The notes: generated by a model not told the origin, from the letters alone. 24,074 nt of DNA from an uncultured Collinsella sp. (GCA_900546455.1 URCS01000032.1:1-24074), one strand, 5' to 3'; positions 1 through 6,986 are shown, counted from the first letter of the stretch. Translations and numbers: made by a program.

Positions 1-17
1 CAGTCCTGCGCAAGACG

Positions 18-43
18 AAGGCCACATTAAGTGGCCTTCTTTG
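18..43 (+). terminator. Intrinsic terminator of a gene left of the window
   Basis: An 8-bp perfect stem (AAGGCCAC at 18-25, GTGGCCTT at 31-38) with a 5-nt ATTAA loop is followed by a T-rich tail (TTCTTT). It would end a plus-strand gene that lies off the left edge. Confidence 0.75.
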
Positions 44-152
44 CGTGCGGAACTCATATCGAGCAAAAGCCCAAGCGGCCCTCTCGGTTCAGCCAAGTTG
101 ACGTTTCTGAGATGCAGCACGCAGTCTGCTCACCCCTCGAAGTTCTTAGCGG

Positions 153-216
153 AAATGAGTTGACCTGCAACGACGATTTGCTTGCAATAACGGTTGAGCT
201 GCAACTCATTTTTTTA
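153..216 (+). other. Long-loop hairpin followed by a T run
   Basis: AAATGAGTTG (153-162) can pair perfectly with CAACTCATTT (202-211), and T residues continue to 215. The 39-nt loop is long for an intrinsic terminator and contains smaller possible pairings. It may be a second terminator or part of an untranslated leader. Apart from this, 44-273 shows no convincing gene on either strand. Confidence 0.35.
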
Positions 217-273
217 TTGGACCTCGAACCCTATACTCGATGTTCGCTCTGTTCATTGAGTTACCCTTTGCAT

Positions 274-357
274 GAGGCCGGGACATATCGTCCCGCCCGC
301 AGTTTCGCAGGCCGCAGGCCGAGAATGTTTGAGGACGGGATGATATGTCCCGGCCTC
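274..357 (+). repeat. Large inverted repeat (22-bp arms) abutting the nrdG ribosome binding site
   Basis: Arm 274-295 pairs along its full 22 nt with 336-357. The single imperfect pair is G290/T341, which is a G-U wobble in plus-strand RNA but a C-A mismatch in minus-strand RNA. The 40-nt loop contains a short direct repeat (GCAGGCC twice). The nrdG Shine-Dalgarno sequence GGGAG (360-364) starts two bases after the right arm, and CTCCCGGGAG (355-364) is itself a palindrome. It could be a 5'-UTR regulatory hairpin or a dispersed palindromic repeat. It is not a terminator, because no T run follows. Confidence 0.7.
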
Positions 358-372
358 CCGGGAGAGTTACTT

Positions 373-954
373 ATGAACTACGCGAACATTAAGTATTTCG
401 ACATTGCTGATGGGGAAGGCGTTCGTACTTCTCTGTTTGTGAGTGGGTGCCGTCGTGGGTGCAAGAATTGCTTTAACTCTGTTGCGTGGGACTTTGCTGC
501 GGGCGAGCCCTTTGATCGTGCCGTCGAGGATAAGATTATTGAGAGCCTCGACCATCCCTTTATCGATGGTCTGACGATTTTGGGCGGCGAGCCTATGGAA
601 CCTGAGAATCAGGCGGGACTCGTTGAGTTTGTCGAGCGTGTTCGTGAGGCTTATCCCGTGGAGTCGGGGAAGACCATTTGGTGCTTTACCGGCGACGTGC
701 TCGAGGAACTTATGCCGGGCGGTCGTCACCATACCGAGGTGACGGACCGCATTCTCGCCTGCCTCGATATGTTGGTGGACGGTCCGTTCGTTCAGGATCT
801 GTACGATATCTCGTTGCGCTTTAGGGGCTCGAGTAACCAGCGCGTGATAGATATGAACGCCACGCGTGCCCGTGCCGAGCGTGAGAATGTTGCGCTTTGC
901 GACACCGTGGAGCTTTGGCGGGATGATCCGGTCTATTCGACCCATACAATGTAG
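373..954 (+). CDS. nrdG: Anaerobic ribonucleotide reductase activating protein (radical SAM)
   Basis: This 193-residue protein fits NrdG, the small radical-SAM activase that installs the glycyl radical on anaerobic ribonucleoside-triphosphate reductase NrdD. The CxxxCxxC cluster motif is at C26, C30 and C33 (GCRRGCKNCFN), and the SAM-binding GGEP motif is at 71-74. The start at 373 has GGGAG nine bases upstream and begins MNYANIKYFD, the usual family start. The reading frame stays open upstream to 31, but that stretch is leader sequence containing the hairpin at 274-357 and does not look coding. No nrdD is visible; it may lie left of the terminator at 18-43. The gap to folE is 67 bp. Confidence 0.92.
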   Translation: MNYANIKYFDIADGEGVRTSLFVSGCRRGCKNCFNSVAWDFAAGEPFDRAVEDKIIESLDHPFIDGLTILGGEPMEPENQAGLVEFVERVREAYPVESGKTIWCFTGDVLEELMPGGRHHTEVTDRILACLDMLVDGPFVQDLYDISLRFRGSSNQRVIDMNATRARAERENVALCDTVELWRDDPVYSTHTM

Positions 955-955
955 C

Positions 956-986
956 TTGTGGCCGATGCCGGAGGGCGTGGTACCAT
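956..986 (+). promoter_or_regulatory. Possible folE promoter
   Basis: TTGTGG (956-961) and TACCAT (981-986) are 19 bp apart, in the short gap between nrdG and folE. The match is weak and the spacing long. An alternative is read-through from nrdG. Confidence 0.25.
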
Positions 987-1021
987 AGCGCGAACGCGAA
1001 ATCGAAAAAAGTGAGGCCCAG

Positions 1022-1579
1022 ATGGTCGATCAGGAAAAAGTCGAGACTGCCATTAAGCTGCTGCTTGAAGGTATAGGCGAGGACCCAACTCGTGAGGGCC
1101 TGCTGGAGACTCCGGGACGCGTCGCCCGTATGTATGGCGAGATTGCCGGCGGTATGGACCAGAGTGCCGAGGAGCACCTGTCCAAAACTTTTGCCGTCGC
1201 TTCGAACGATTTGGTTATCGAGCGCGACATTACGTTTTACTCGCTGTGCGAGCACCATCTGCTGCCGTTTTATGGCAAGGCTGCGATCGGCTATATCCCT
1301 AACGGTCGCGTGGCGGGCCTGTCTAAGCTTGCTCGCACGGTTGAGGTCTATGCCCGTCGTCTGCAGCTGCAGGAGCAGCTGTGTGCACAGGTTGCCGATG
1401 TCCTCATGGAGTATCTTGCTCCCCAAGGGGCGATTGTACTGATGGAAGCCGAGCACATGTGCATGACGATGCGCGGCGTGCAAAAGCCCGGCACCAAGAC
1501 CGTGACGCTCGCTCGCCGCGGCGTCTTTGAGACCGATCCCGCGCTCGAGGAGCGGTTCTTTAGGATGCTGGGCCGCTAA
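1022..1579 (+). CDS. folE: GTP cyclohydrolase I
   Basis: FolE converts GTP to 7,8-dihydroneopterin triphosphate, the first step of tetrahydrofolate synthesis. The protein has 185 residues, a normal length. The zinc ligands are visible as C76 and H79 in the CEHH motif and C147 in EHMCMTMRG. The core segment GYIPNGRVAGLSKLAR (about 90-105) is typical. GTGAGG lies about 7 nt before the ATG. It is the first gene of a folE-HD-folB cluster, and the next gene starts two bases after its stop, so translational coupling is likely. folP and folK are not in the window. Confidence 0.97.
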   Translation: MVDQEKVETAIKLLLEGIGEDPTREGLLETPGRVARMYGEIAGGMDQSAEEHLSKTFAVASNDLVIERDITFYSLCEHHLLPFYGKAAIGYIPNGRVAGLSKLARTVEVYARRLQLQEQLCAQVADVLMEYLAPQGAIVLMEAEHMCMTMRGVQKPGTKTVTLARRGVFETDPALEERFFRMLGR

Positions 1580-1581
1580 CC

Positions 1582-2163
1582 ATGAGAGTCGTCAACGACT
1601 TTACATCGAAGACCGATGAAGGGACGCCGCGTCGCGGCTTTATGGCTTCGGGCCTGACTCCCTTTGGTGCCATGCCTCGCATTGATTACATTTGTGCCAA
1701 CGGGCTGTTCCGGCGGCACCTGGGCAACATTGCACAGTTGGAATCGGGGCGTATCTTCTGCCGCCACGGTATTGACCATCTGCTGGATGTCGCGCGCATT
1801 ATGTGGATTAAGAATCTCGAGGAACAGCTCGAATTTGACCGCGAGGTCATCTATGCCACGGCACTTCTTCACGATATCGGCAAAGATGAACAGTATGAAT
1901 CGGGTATATCCCATGATATTGCAAGCGAGCGCGTCGCTGATGCAATACTCGCCGGCATGCCCGATGACGTGGCGTTTGAGCCGGCCGATGCCGCAGCCAT
2001 TAAGACGGCCATTCTGGGCCATCGAAAGCTGCGCGTGAACAGCCAACCGCTTGAGCGTCTGCTCTATGCAGCCGACAAAGCGTCGCGCGCATGCTTTGCA
2101 TGCCCCGCGCGCAATGCTTGCAACTGGAGCGATGATAAAAAGAACCTGTCGATTCGCGTGTAG
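1582..2163 (+). CDS. HD-domain phosphohydrolase in the folate operon
   Basis: A 193-residue HD-superfamily protein. The metal-binding pattern is visible as H62 or H66 (RHGIDHLLD), H97-D98 (LLHDIGK) and D165 (AADKASR), as expected for a metal-dependent phosphohydrolase. A short C-terminal cysteine cluster (C171, C174, C180) could bind a metal or be structural. The ATG is two bases after the folE stop and has no strong Shine-Dalgarno sequence nearby, consistent with coupling to folE. folB follows 43 bp later. The substrate cannot be read from sequence. Because the product of FolE must lose its triphosphate before FolB acts, this protein is a candidate for that step (inference). A nucleotidase or RNA-related HD function is equally possible. 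Confidence 0.85.
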   Translation: MRVVNDFTSKTDEGTPRRGFMASGLTPFGAMPRIDYICANGLFRRHLGNIAQLESGRIFCRHGIDHLLDVARIMWIKNLEEQLEFDREVIYATALLHDIGKDEQYESGISHDIASERVADAILAGMPDDVAFEPADAAAIKTAILGHRKLRVNSQPLERLLYAADKASRACFACPARNACNWSDDKKNLSIRV

Positions 2164-2206
2164 CTAGTTTGCGCGGTCGGGGTTCTAAACGAAGGAGACG
2201 ATCGCG

Positions 2207-2692
2207 ATGAGTAACAAGAAACTGCCCGAGAATGCAACCAAGACTGAAGGCGCCGAGCTCGCCCGCCGTGGAAGGGGCGAAATATCCACCGCAACGGCGG
2301 TGCCTCACGTGAGCTATGACGATCTGCGCCATGCCGATCGCATTGTCATTGACGGCCTTGAGGTTTTTGCCAACCATGGCGTGTATCCCGAGGAGAATGC
2401 GCTGGGTCAGAAGTTCATCGTTTCTCTGGTGCTCTATGCCGACTTGCGCGCGGCGGGGGAGCACGATAACCTGGATGTCTCGATTGACTACGGCTCGGTG
2501 TGCCACGATGTCGATGGCTATCTGCGCGAGCATACGTTTAAGCTCATCGAGGCGGCAGCCGAGGGTGTGGCCCAGATGCTGCTGCGTCGTTACCCCCTGC
2601 TGCTTGGCGTGCGTGTTAAGCTCGATAAGCCTTGGGCGCCCGTCGGTCTTCCCCTGGCAAGCTGCGGTGTCGAGATCGAGCGCGTGCGCTAG
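2207..2692 (+). CDS. folB: Dihydroneopterin aldolase with N-terminal extension
   Basis: FolB cleaves 7,8-dihydroneopterin to 6-hydroxymethyl-dihydropterin and glycolaldehyde. The FolB domain runs from about residue 44 (DRIVIDGLEVFANHGV) to the C-terminus (CGVEIERVR). The likely catalytic glutamate is in YPEENALGQKF (E62/E63), and the conserved lysine region is VKLDKPWAP (138-144). The protein has 161 residues against roughly 120 for the family. The first ~43 residues are an extra hydrophilic tail with no signal peptide. The start is supported by GAAGGAG (2191-2197), nine bases upstream. The stop lies 6 bp from the stop of the convergent YgjP-like gene. Confidence 0.93.
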   Translation: MSNKKLPENATKTEGAELARRGRGEISTATAVPHVSYDDLRHADRIVIDGLEVFANHGVYPEENALGQKFIVSLVLYADLRAAGEHDNLDVSIDYGSVCHDVDGYLREHTFKLIEAAAEGVAQMLLRRYPLLLGVRVKLDKPWAPVGLPLASCGVEIERVR

Positions 2693-2698
2693 TCGGTT

Positions 2699-3475
2699 CT
2701 AATACGTCTCTATGGGCGGCTGCTTGAGTCGCTGAGACAGTGCTCTATTGTTGGGGCAGTACGTGTCGAGCAGGGTGTGAAACCGCCGATTGTGGCTTGG
2801 CTCGAGCAAGTGGACAAGCTCGTGGGCGACAACCATGTCGAGGCATTCGACGGGGTAGGCGGCGAGCTCGCGCGCGATGCGAATGGCGCCGGTTTTGGGT
2901 GTGCAGGAGCCCCAGCGCGTCTTCATGCTGCGCACGGAAACGCGGGAAACGGCGACACCCATTGCGATTTCGTATGCGTGCACCATATCGCGCAGCGCCG
3001 ATGTGACCTCGGACGTATAAAGCTGGTCGATGTGGGCTTGGAACTCATCGGACGTTAGGCCGTCGAGGGCCGTGCACTGCTTTGCCTGCGCGCGCCCACT
3101 TGGCTCATCGGTACCCATAAAACTTGCGAAGGTGGCCTGTTTGGGTCGCGGTGCGGGTGATGCAAAGTTGTGATCGAGTGCATCCTGTACCGTGATGGGC
3201 TTGCCCCAAAGCGCAATGATGGACGAGGGACTGAGCGGCTCTTGCGCTGTCGCCTGACGTTGCTCACGTTGGGCAAGTCGGCTGATAATCCAGGCGCTGT
3301 TGCGCTTCACAAACGCTTCGATGCGCTCGCGGCTGGCGCCGAGCGGTGCGCTGGCGTGGACCTCGCCGCTCGATGTGACGCGTAGGTTAAAGTTCTTGAC
3401 GCGCTTTTTGGTAACGACGACGGGGATGAGCGTTCCATCCGGTCGGGATGCGGAAATCGTAAATTGCTGCGTCAA
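2699..3475 (-). CDS. YgjP-like zinc metallopeptidase (DUF45, M48-related)
   Basis: A 258-residue protein of the YgjP/WLM-like family. The zinc site is HELVH (residues 218-222) with the third ligand in SHNRRFH (H233). The conserved RWGSC motif lies just before it. The cellular role of the family is poorly known. I place the start at TTG 3475 because GAAGGA (forward 3482-3487) sits 6 nt upstream. The longer frame beginning at ATG 3508 starts inside the tandem repeat at 3504-3551 and has no ribosome binding site. Residues about 70-135 form a polar, low-conservation insert before the catalytic domain. The gene is downstream of the dipeptidase on the same strand and convergent with folB. Confidence 0.88.
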   Translation of the reverse strand: MTQQFTISASRPDGTLIPVVVTKKRVKNFNLRVTSSGEVHASAPLGASRERIEAFVKRNSAWIISRLAQREQRQATAQEPLSPSSIIALWGKPITVQDALDHNFASPAPRPKQATFASFMGTDEPSGRAQAKQCTALDGLTSDEFQAHIDQLYTSEVTSALRDMVHAYEIAMGVAVSRVSVRSMKTRWGSCTPKTGAIRIARELAAYPVECLDMVVAHELVHLLEPSHNRRFHTLLDTYCPNNRALSQRLKQPPIETY

Positions 3476-3498
3476 ATGTGATCCTTCAGATTGGGGAC

Positions 3499-3551
3499 GG
3501 GCCGGCATGTCGACCGCTCGGCATGCCGACCGCTCGGCATGCCGGCCCGCT
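3499..3551. repeat. GC-rich 16-bp tandem repeat (x3) inside a palindrome
   Basis: Three adjacent copies of a 16-bp unit, GGCATGYCGACCGCTC, lie at 3504-3519, 3520-3535 and 3536-3551; the last is variant. The block is closed by an 11-bp inverted repeat: GGGCCGGCATG at 3499-3509 and CATGCCGGCCC at 3538-3548. Each unit also contains the self-complementary core GGCATGCC or a one-base variant. It fills the 90-bp gap between the dipeptidase stop and the YgjP-like start, ending 12 bp from that gene's Shine-Dalgarno sequence. No T run follows, so it is not an ordinary terminator. Confidence 0.75.
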
Positions 3552-3565
3552 CAAGGGATGTGAAA

Positions 3566-4579
3566 TTAATAACGCTCAAAGAAGGCAAGCGCGTTGTCGC
3601 TGCAGAGCTTTTGCATCACGGTCTTGCCAAAATGCTTGGAGAGCATGTTCTGGAACTCGGGCATCATACTGGCATCGGAGAGGAAAGCGGGCACCGTGGC
3701 ACCGTCCCAGTCGCCGCCGAGCGCGATGACGTCCTCGCCGCCCAGGTCGAGCCAGTGCTCGATATGTGCCGCTAGCTGGTCGAAGGTGACGTCTGCGGCG
3801 GTTTTGTCGGTTGCGTCGTTGGAAAGGAACTCGCTGCAGTAGTTGAGGCCGACGATGCCACCCATGTCGCGAATGGTGCGGAACTGGTCGTCGGTGAGGT
3901 TGCGCTTGACGCCGCAAACCGCACGGGAGTTGGAGTGGCTGGCGACGAACGGGCGCGTGGCGTGGGCGACAACCTCGTCAAAGCACTCGTCGTTGAGGTG
4001 GGAGACGTCGAGCACCATGCCGGCGTGCTCCATCTGCGTAAGGGCCTCGATGCCGGCGGCGGTGAGGCCGGCGTGGGTGTCGTGGCCGCTCGCGAGCGGC
4101 CCCTGCGCGTTCCAGCTGAGTGATGACATGAGTACGCCCAGGCTCTTGAGCACCTCGATCAGCGCGGGGTCCTCGGCAAAGAACGTGGCGTTTTCGATGG
4201 TGTGGATGCAGGCGACCTTGCCGTCTTTGAGCGCAGGGCGAATGTCTGCCGCGCTGCGTACGTTGACCATGCGGTCGTGGTTGAGCATTGCCTGGCCGCT
4301 CATATGCGCCATGATCTGCGCCTGGAAGCGCGCGGCGTGGGCGGTGGGAATCTCGTCGGGGACAAACGTGGCGAAGCACTGTGCCCACGGCGTGTTGCCG
4401 ATCTTTGCGAGCGAGATGGCGCAGGCGTTGCCCTCGATGAGGTCGAAATCTTGCGGATGCGTTTCGTCGCCGGGGAAATAACCGTCGGTACCGGCGGTAA
4501 AGCGCAAGTCGAGATCGAGCGTGGCCCAGCCGATGCGGTCAGCGGTGTCGCAGTGTAGGTCAAATACGGGATATGCCAT
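3566..4579 (-). CDS. Membrane dipeptidase family (M19) metallopeptidase
   Basis: An M19 (renal dipeptidase-like) binuclear zinc hydrolase of 337 residues that cleaves dipeptides. Visible metal ligands are H9 and D11 (DLHCDT), the bridging glutamate region at E129 (HTIEN), H194 (DVSHL), H215 (ASHSNSRAV) and D290 (GGDWDG). No signal peptide or anchor is seen, so it is probably cytoplasmic. The chosen ATG (4577-4579) has GGAGG four bases upstream. An in-frame ATG ten codons earlier (4609) lacks a ribosome binding site. The gene is divergent from the FKBP gene, and the YgjP-like gene lies downstream beyond the repeat at 3499-3551. Confidence 0.93.
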   Translation of the reverse strand: MAYPVFDLHCDTADRIGWATLDLDLRFTAGTDGYFPGDETHPQDFDLIEGNACAISLAKIGNTPWAQCFATFVPDEIPTAHAARFQAQIMAHMSGQAMLNHDRMVNVRSAADIRPALKDGKVACIHTIENATFFAEDPALIEVLKSLGVLMSSLSWNAQGPLASGHDTHAGLTAAGIEALTQMEHAGMVLDVSHLNDECFDEVVAHATRPFVASHSNSRAVCGVKRNLTDDQFRTIRDMGGIVGLNYCSEFLSNDATDKTAADVTFDQLAAHIEHWLDLGGEDVIALGGDWDGATVPAFLSDASMMPEFQNMLSKHFGKTVMQKLCSDNALAFFERY

Positions 4580-4620
4580 GGTTCCTCCGGTTGCAGCGTT
4601 TCTTTGCAAACTGTCTTTGA

Positions 4621-4641
4621 ATTGTATGACTAGGGTATAGT
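4621..4641. promoter_or_regulatory. Divergent -10-like elements between dipeptidase and FKBP genes
   Basis: TATAGT (4636-4641, plus strand) is a good -10 for the FKBP gene. TACAAT (4621-4626 read on the minus strand) is a good -10 for the dipeptidase gene. Neither has a convincing -35. ACTA-N5-TAGT (4629-4641) is a small dyad over the plus-strand -10. Confidence 0.35.
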
Positions 4642-4699
4642 TAGCGCCATATGTTCATGGCGGCCCGCGTTGTGCGCCGCCCTTATCACGGAGGTTACC

Positions 4700-5128
4700 A
4701 TGTCCAACCAGGGCAAGAAGGTCAAGACCCATTATCGTGGCACGCTCGACGACGGCACGCAGTTCGATAGCTCTTACGATCGCGGCGAGCCGCTGGAGTT
4801 CACCTGCGGCGCCGGTCAGATGATCAAGGGCTTCGACGCCGCTGTTGTCGACATGCAGGTGGGCGAGAAGAAGACCGTGCACATTCCCGCTGCCGATGCC
4901 TACGGCGAGCACAATCCCGAGATGGTCCTGACCTTCCCGGCTGAGCAGGTCCCCAATATCGAGCAGATCGAGAAGGGCATGAAGCTCTTCCTGTCCACGC
5001 CGAGCGGCATGCCCGTCCCCGCCGTGGTCATAGACGTGACGCCCGAGGCCGTGACGCTCGACGCCAACCACGAGCTCGCCGGCAAGGATCTCAACTTTGA
5101 TATCGAGCTCGTCGAGGTCGAGGACTAG
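4700..5128 (+). CDS. SlyD-like FKBP-type peptidyl-prolyl isomerase
   Basis: A 142-residue FKBP of the SlyD type. The FKBP halves (KVKTHYRGTLDDGTQFDSS at the start, then GAGQMIKGFDAAVVDM, and a C-terminal strand) flank an insert-in-flap region of about residues 70-125 (IPAADAYGEHNPEMVLTFP...). Such proteins combine prolyl isomerase and chaperone activity, and E. coli SlyD also delivers nickel. The His/Cys-rich nickel-binding tail of E. coli SlyD is absent here; the protein ends in an acidic ELVEVED. The ATG at 4700 has GGAGG five bases upstream; the frame continues upstream to 4670 without support. The next gene starts 3 bp after the stop, so the two form a unit. Confidence 0.93.
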   Translation: MSNQGKKVKTHYRGTLDDGTQFDSSYDRGEPLEFTCGAGQMIKGFDAAVVDMQVGEKKTVHIPAADAYGEHNPEMVLTFPAEQVPNIEQIEKGMKLFLSTPSGMPVPAVVIDVTPEAVTLDANHELAGKDLNFDIELVEVED

Positions 5129-5131
5129 AGT

Positions 5132-5710
5132 ATGCCTGAACGCTTGGTTTTGACGACATGCTTGGGAAATCTCAACGATCCGTCCTATGAACTCCTGCTT
5201 CGCCGGGAGCTGGGCGGTGTCTTTGAAGTTGACGAGCTGTTGCTCGATTGGGACCAGGCTGATGCATGCGCGTTTGTGGGCGTGACGGAGCTGGGGCGCA
5301 CGATCGATGTTCGGTTGGATACTGCCGACGGCGGTCGTCTTGCCGATGGCGACGTGCTCGCCATTGACCGTTCGGGTATGGTGCCCGTGGCGGTTGTCGT
5401 GCGCCTGCGCAGCGCCGAGGTTTATTTGGTCGAAGTCGACCGCATGGATCCGATTGCGCTCGCGCATGCGTGCTGGGAGATCGGCAACATGCATGCGCCG
5501 CTCTTCCGGGGTGACTCGGATGAGCATACCGTGCGCATGTATACGCCGGTGCAGCCGGTTTTGGGCCGTATGCTTCGCGGTGTCGAGGGAGCTCGAATCT
5601 CGATTGTTTCGTACGAGCTCGATGCGGGTCGACGCTTTGCGTCGAGTGCGGCGGATGTTGTCGTGAGCATGGCTCCGGACTTTACAATCGTAAAGAAGGC
5701 GCGTGATTAA
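5132..5710 (+). CDS. UreE-like metallochaperone (no urease nearby)
   Basis: This 192-residue protein resembles the urease nickel chaperone UreE along much of its length. The N-terminal half has the GRTIDVRLDTADGGRLADGD strand region. The C-terminal half has DPIALAHACWEIGNMHAPLF and MYTPVQPVLGRMLRG, matching the UreE segment around HLGNRH and DHVLDDML. The key interface nickel ligand (His96 in Klebsiella UreE) is kept as H121 in GNMH. The accessory histidines (110 and 112 in Klebsiella) and the His-rich tail are missing. GAGGA just before the FKBP stop serves as ribosome binding site. Coupling to a SlyD-like FKBP fits a nickel role, perhaps for a hydrogenase (inference). No urease genes are in the window. 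Confidence 0.8.
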   Translation: MPERLVLTTCLGNLNDPSYELLLRRELGGVFEVDELLLDWDQADACAFVGVTELGRTIDVRLDTADGGRLADGDVLAIDRSGMVPVAVVVRLRSAEVYLVEVDRMDPIALAHACWEIGNMHAPLFRGDSDEHTVRMYTPVQPVLGRMLRGVEGARISIVSYELDAGRRFASSAADVVVSMAPDFTIVKKARD

Positions 5711-5725
5711 GCGCCGATGACATGG

Positions 5726-5760
5726 GACGGACTTTGAGGGATGGCCATTCAAAGTCCGTC
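5726..5760 (+). terminator. Strong hairpin after the UreE-like gene (terminator-like)
   Basis: GACGGACTTTGA (5726-5737) pairs perfectly with TCAAAGTCCGTC (5749-5760) around an 11-nt loop, 15 bp after the UreE-like stop. The following sequence (TCGCTGTTG) is not a real T run, so termination may be incomplete. It may instead be a leader hairpin of the HAD gene. Confidence 0.5.
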
Positions 5761-5792
5761 TCGCTGTTGATGAGATGCTTTGGGGGAAGCAC

Positions 5793-6590
5793 ATGGGTCT
5801 TGAGGGAATCAAGCTGATCGCCTGCGATTTGGACGGCACGTTGCTGCATCCGGGGGAGCGTGAGCCGCGTCCCGAGGCGTTTGAGCTTATTCGTGAGTTG
5901 CACCGTCGCGGTGTTGTGTTTATGCCGGCGAGTGGCCGTCAGTACGCGAGCCTGCGCTACCTGTTTGCGCCGGTGGCCGATGAGCTGGGCTACGTGTGCG
6001 AGAACGGCGCCCTGGTCATGAGCGAGGGGCGTGCCGTGGTCAAGCGCGCCATGGAGCGCGATCTGGCCATGGATATCGCGAATGCCGTGGTTGCGTATCC
6101 TCATGCCGACGTAACCTTGTCGTGTGAGGGACACCTCTACACCATGAGCGGCAACGACGCGTTTGTCGACCACCTGCGTTATGAGGTCCATTGCGACGTA
6201 GCGGTGGTTGACCGTCCCGAAGACATTGACGAGGACGTCATTAAGATCGCGTTCCAGACGTCCGAGGCCGAGCAGCCGGCGGCGCTGGAGCATTTTGAGC
6301 GTCACTTTAGCGATCGAGTCGATGTCATGACATCGGGAACCGAATGGACGGACTTTATCGGTTTTGGTTCGGGCAAGGGTTCCGCACTTGCCGACTACGG
6401 TCGCGCCCTGGGGATTTCGCCCGATGAGATGATGGCGTTTGGCGACAACGAGAACGATCGCGACATGCTCAACGTCGTGGGCCATCCCTATCTGATGGAA
6501 AGCTGCAACCCCACCATGCGCGGCATCAACGACCGCGTCCGCTATGTGCGTACGGTGGAAGAGGAACTGCGTCGCCTGCTTGCCGAGTAG
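5793..6590 (+). CDS. Cof-type HAD-superfamily phosphatase
   Basis: A 265-residue HAD hydrolase of the Cof/class IIB type. Motif I is CDLDGTLL (D12, D14), motif II is PASGRQ, the lysine motif is GSGKGSAL and motif IV is FGDNENDRDML. The cap domain lies between motifs II and III. Such enzymes dephosphorylate sugar phosphates, nucleotides or cofactors, and the specific substrate cannot be inferred. The ATG at 5793 is preceded by GGGGGAAG; an ATG six codons upstream (5775) has no such site. The gene is convergent with the PerR-like gene, with only 15 bp between stops. Confidence 0.93.
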   Translation: MGLEGIKLIACDLDGTLLHPGEREPRPEAFELIRELHRRGVVFMPASGRQYASLRYLFAPVADELGYVCENGALVMSEGRAVVKRAMERDLAMDIANAVVAYPHADVTLSCEGHLYTMSGNDAFVDHLRYEVHCDVAVVDRPEDIDEDVIKIAFQTSEAEQPAALEHFERHFSDRVDVMTSGTEWTDFIGFGSGKGSALADYGRALGISPDEMMAFGDNENDRDMLNVVGHPYLMESCNPTMRGINDRVRYVRTVEEELRRLLAE

Positions 6591-6605
6591 ATTTTTGGGA
6601 CATGC

Positions 6606-6986
6606 CTACCGGCAGTCGGGGCAGAGGCCCTCGAAGATGGTGTAGTGCGACGTGACGTGCCAGCCGATTTGCTCGGACGCCTTAGCGTCGAGCTGGGCAT
6701 CGAAGGGGAGCGGTACGTCGATGACGCGGCTGCACGAGGTGCAGATGATGTGCGCATGAGGCTCGACGGTACGATCGAAGCGGCTGCCGCCCGGCGTCTT
6801 GATGGAGAGGATCTCGCCGGCATCGGCCAGGAGGTTGAGGTTGCGGTAGACCGTGCCGCGGCTGATTTTGTCATCCTGCTCGCGCACGACGTTGTAGATC
6901 TCATCGGCGGTGGGATGGTTATAGCTTTGGCGCACGGCGTCGAGAACCAGCTTTCGCTGCTTGGTATTTCTTCTTTGCACCGCCAT
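6606..6986 (-). CDS. perR: PerR-like Fur-family regulator
   Basis: A 126-residue Fur-family metalloregulator with an N-terminal winged helix (SRGTVYRNLNLLADAGEI) and a C-terminal dimer domain. Aligned by eye with Bacillus PerR, all five regulatory metal ligands are kept: H24, D71, H77, H79 and D90. The Asp at the last position, rather than Glu, favours peroxide-sensing PerR over iron-sensing Fur. The structural zinc cysteines are C82, C85, C122 and C125. The protein ends right after the last CxxC. The start MAVQRR (6984-6986) has GAGGCGAGG upstream; the frame extends to 7046 with less support. The targets are unknown, and no peroxidase gene is adjacent. Confidence 0.88.
   Translation of the reverse strand: MAVQRRNTKQRKLVLDAVRQSYNHPTADEIYNVVREQDDKISRGTVYRNLNLLADAGEILSIKTPGGSRFDRTVEPHAHIICTSCSRVIDVPLPFDAQLDAKASEQIGWHVTSHYTIFEGLCPDCR

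Noticed and set aside
31..372. N-terminal extension of nrdG (open frame from 31)
   Set aside because: It covers a hairpin and leader sequence, has no family similarity, and the start at 373 has a proper ribosome binding site.
2288..2304. CACCGC-AAC-GGCGGTG hairpin, similar to the stem of the 16456 elements
   Set aside because: It lies inside folB coding sequence, is short, and lacks the other conserved parts of the element.
3504..3551. CRISPR-like repeats
   Set aside because: The three units are directly adjacent with no spacers, so this is a short tandem repeat.
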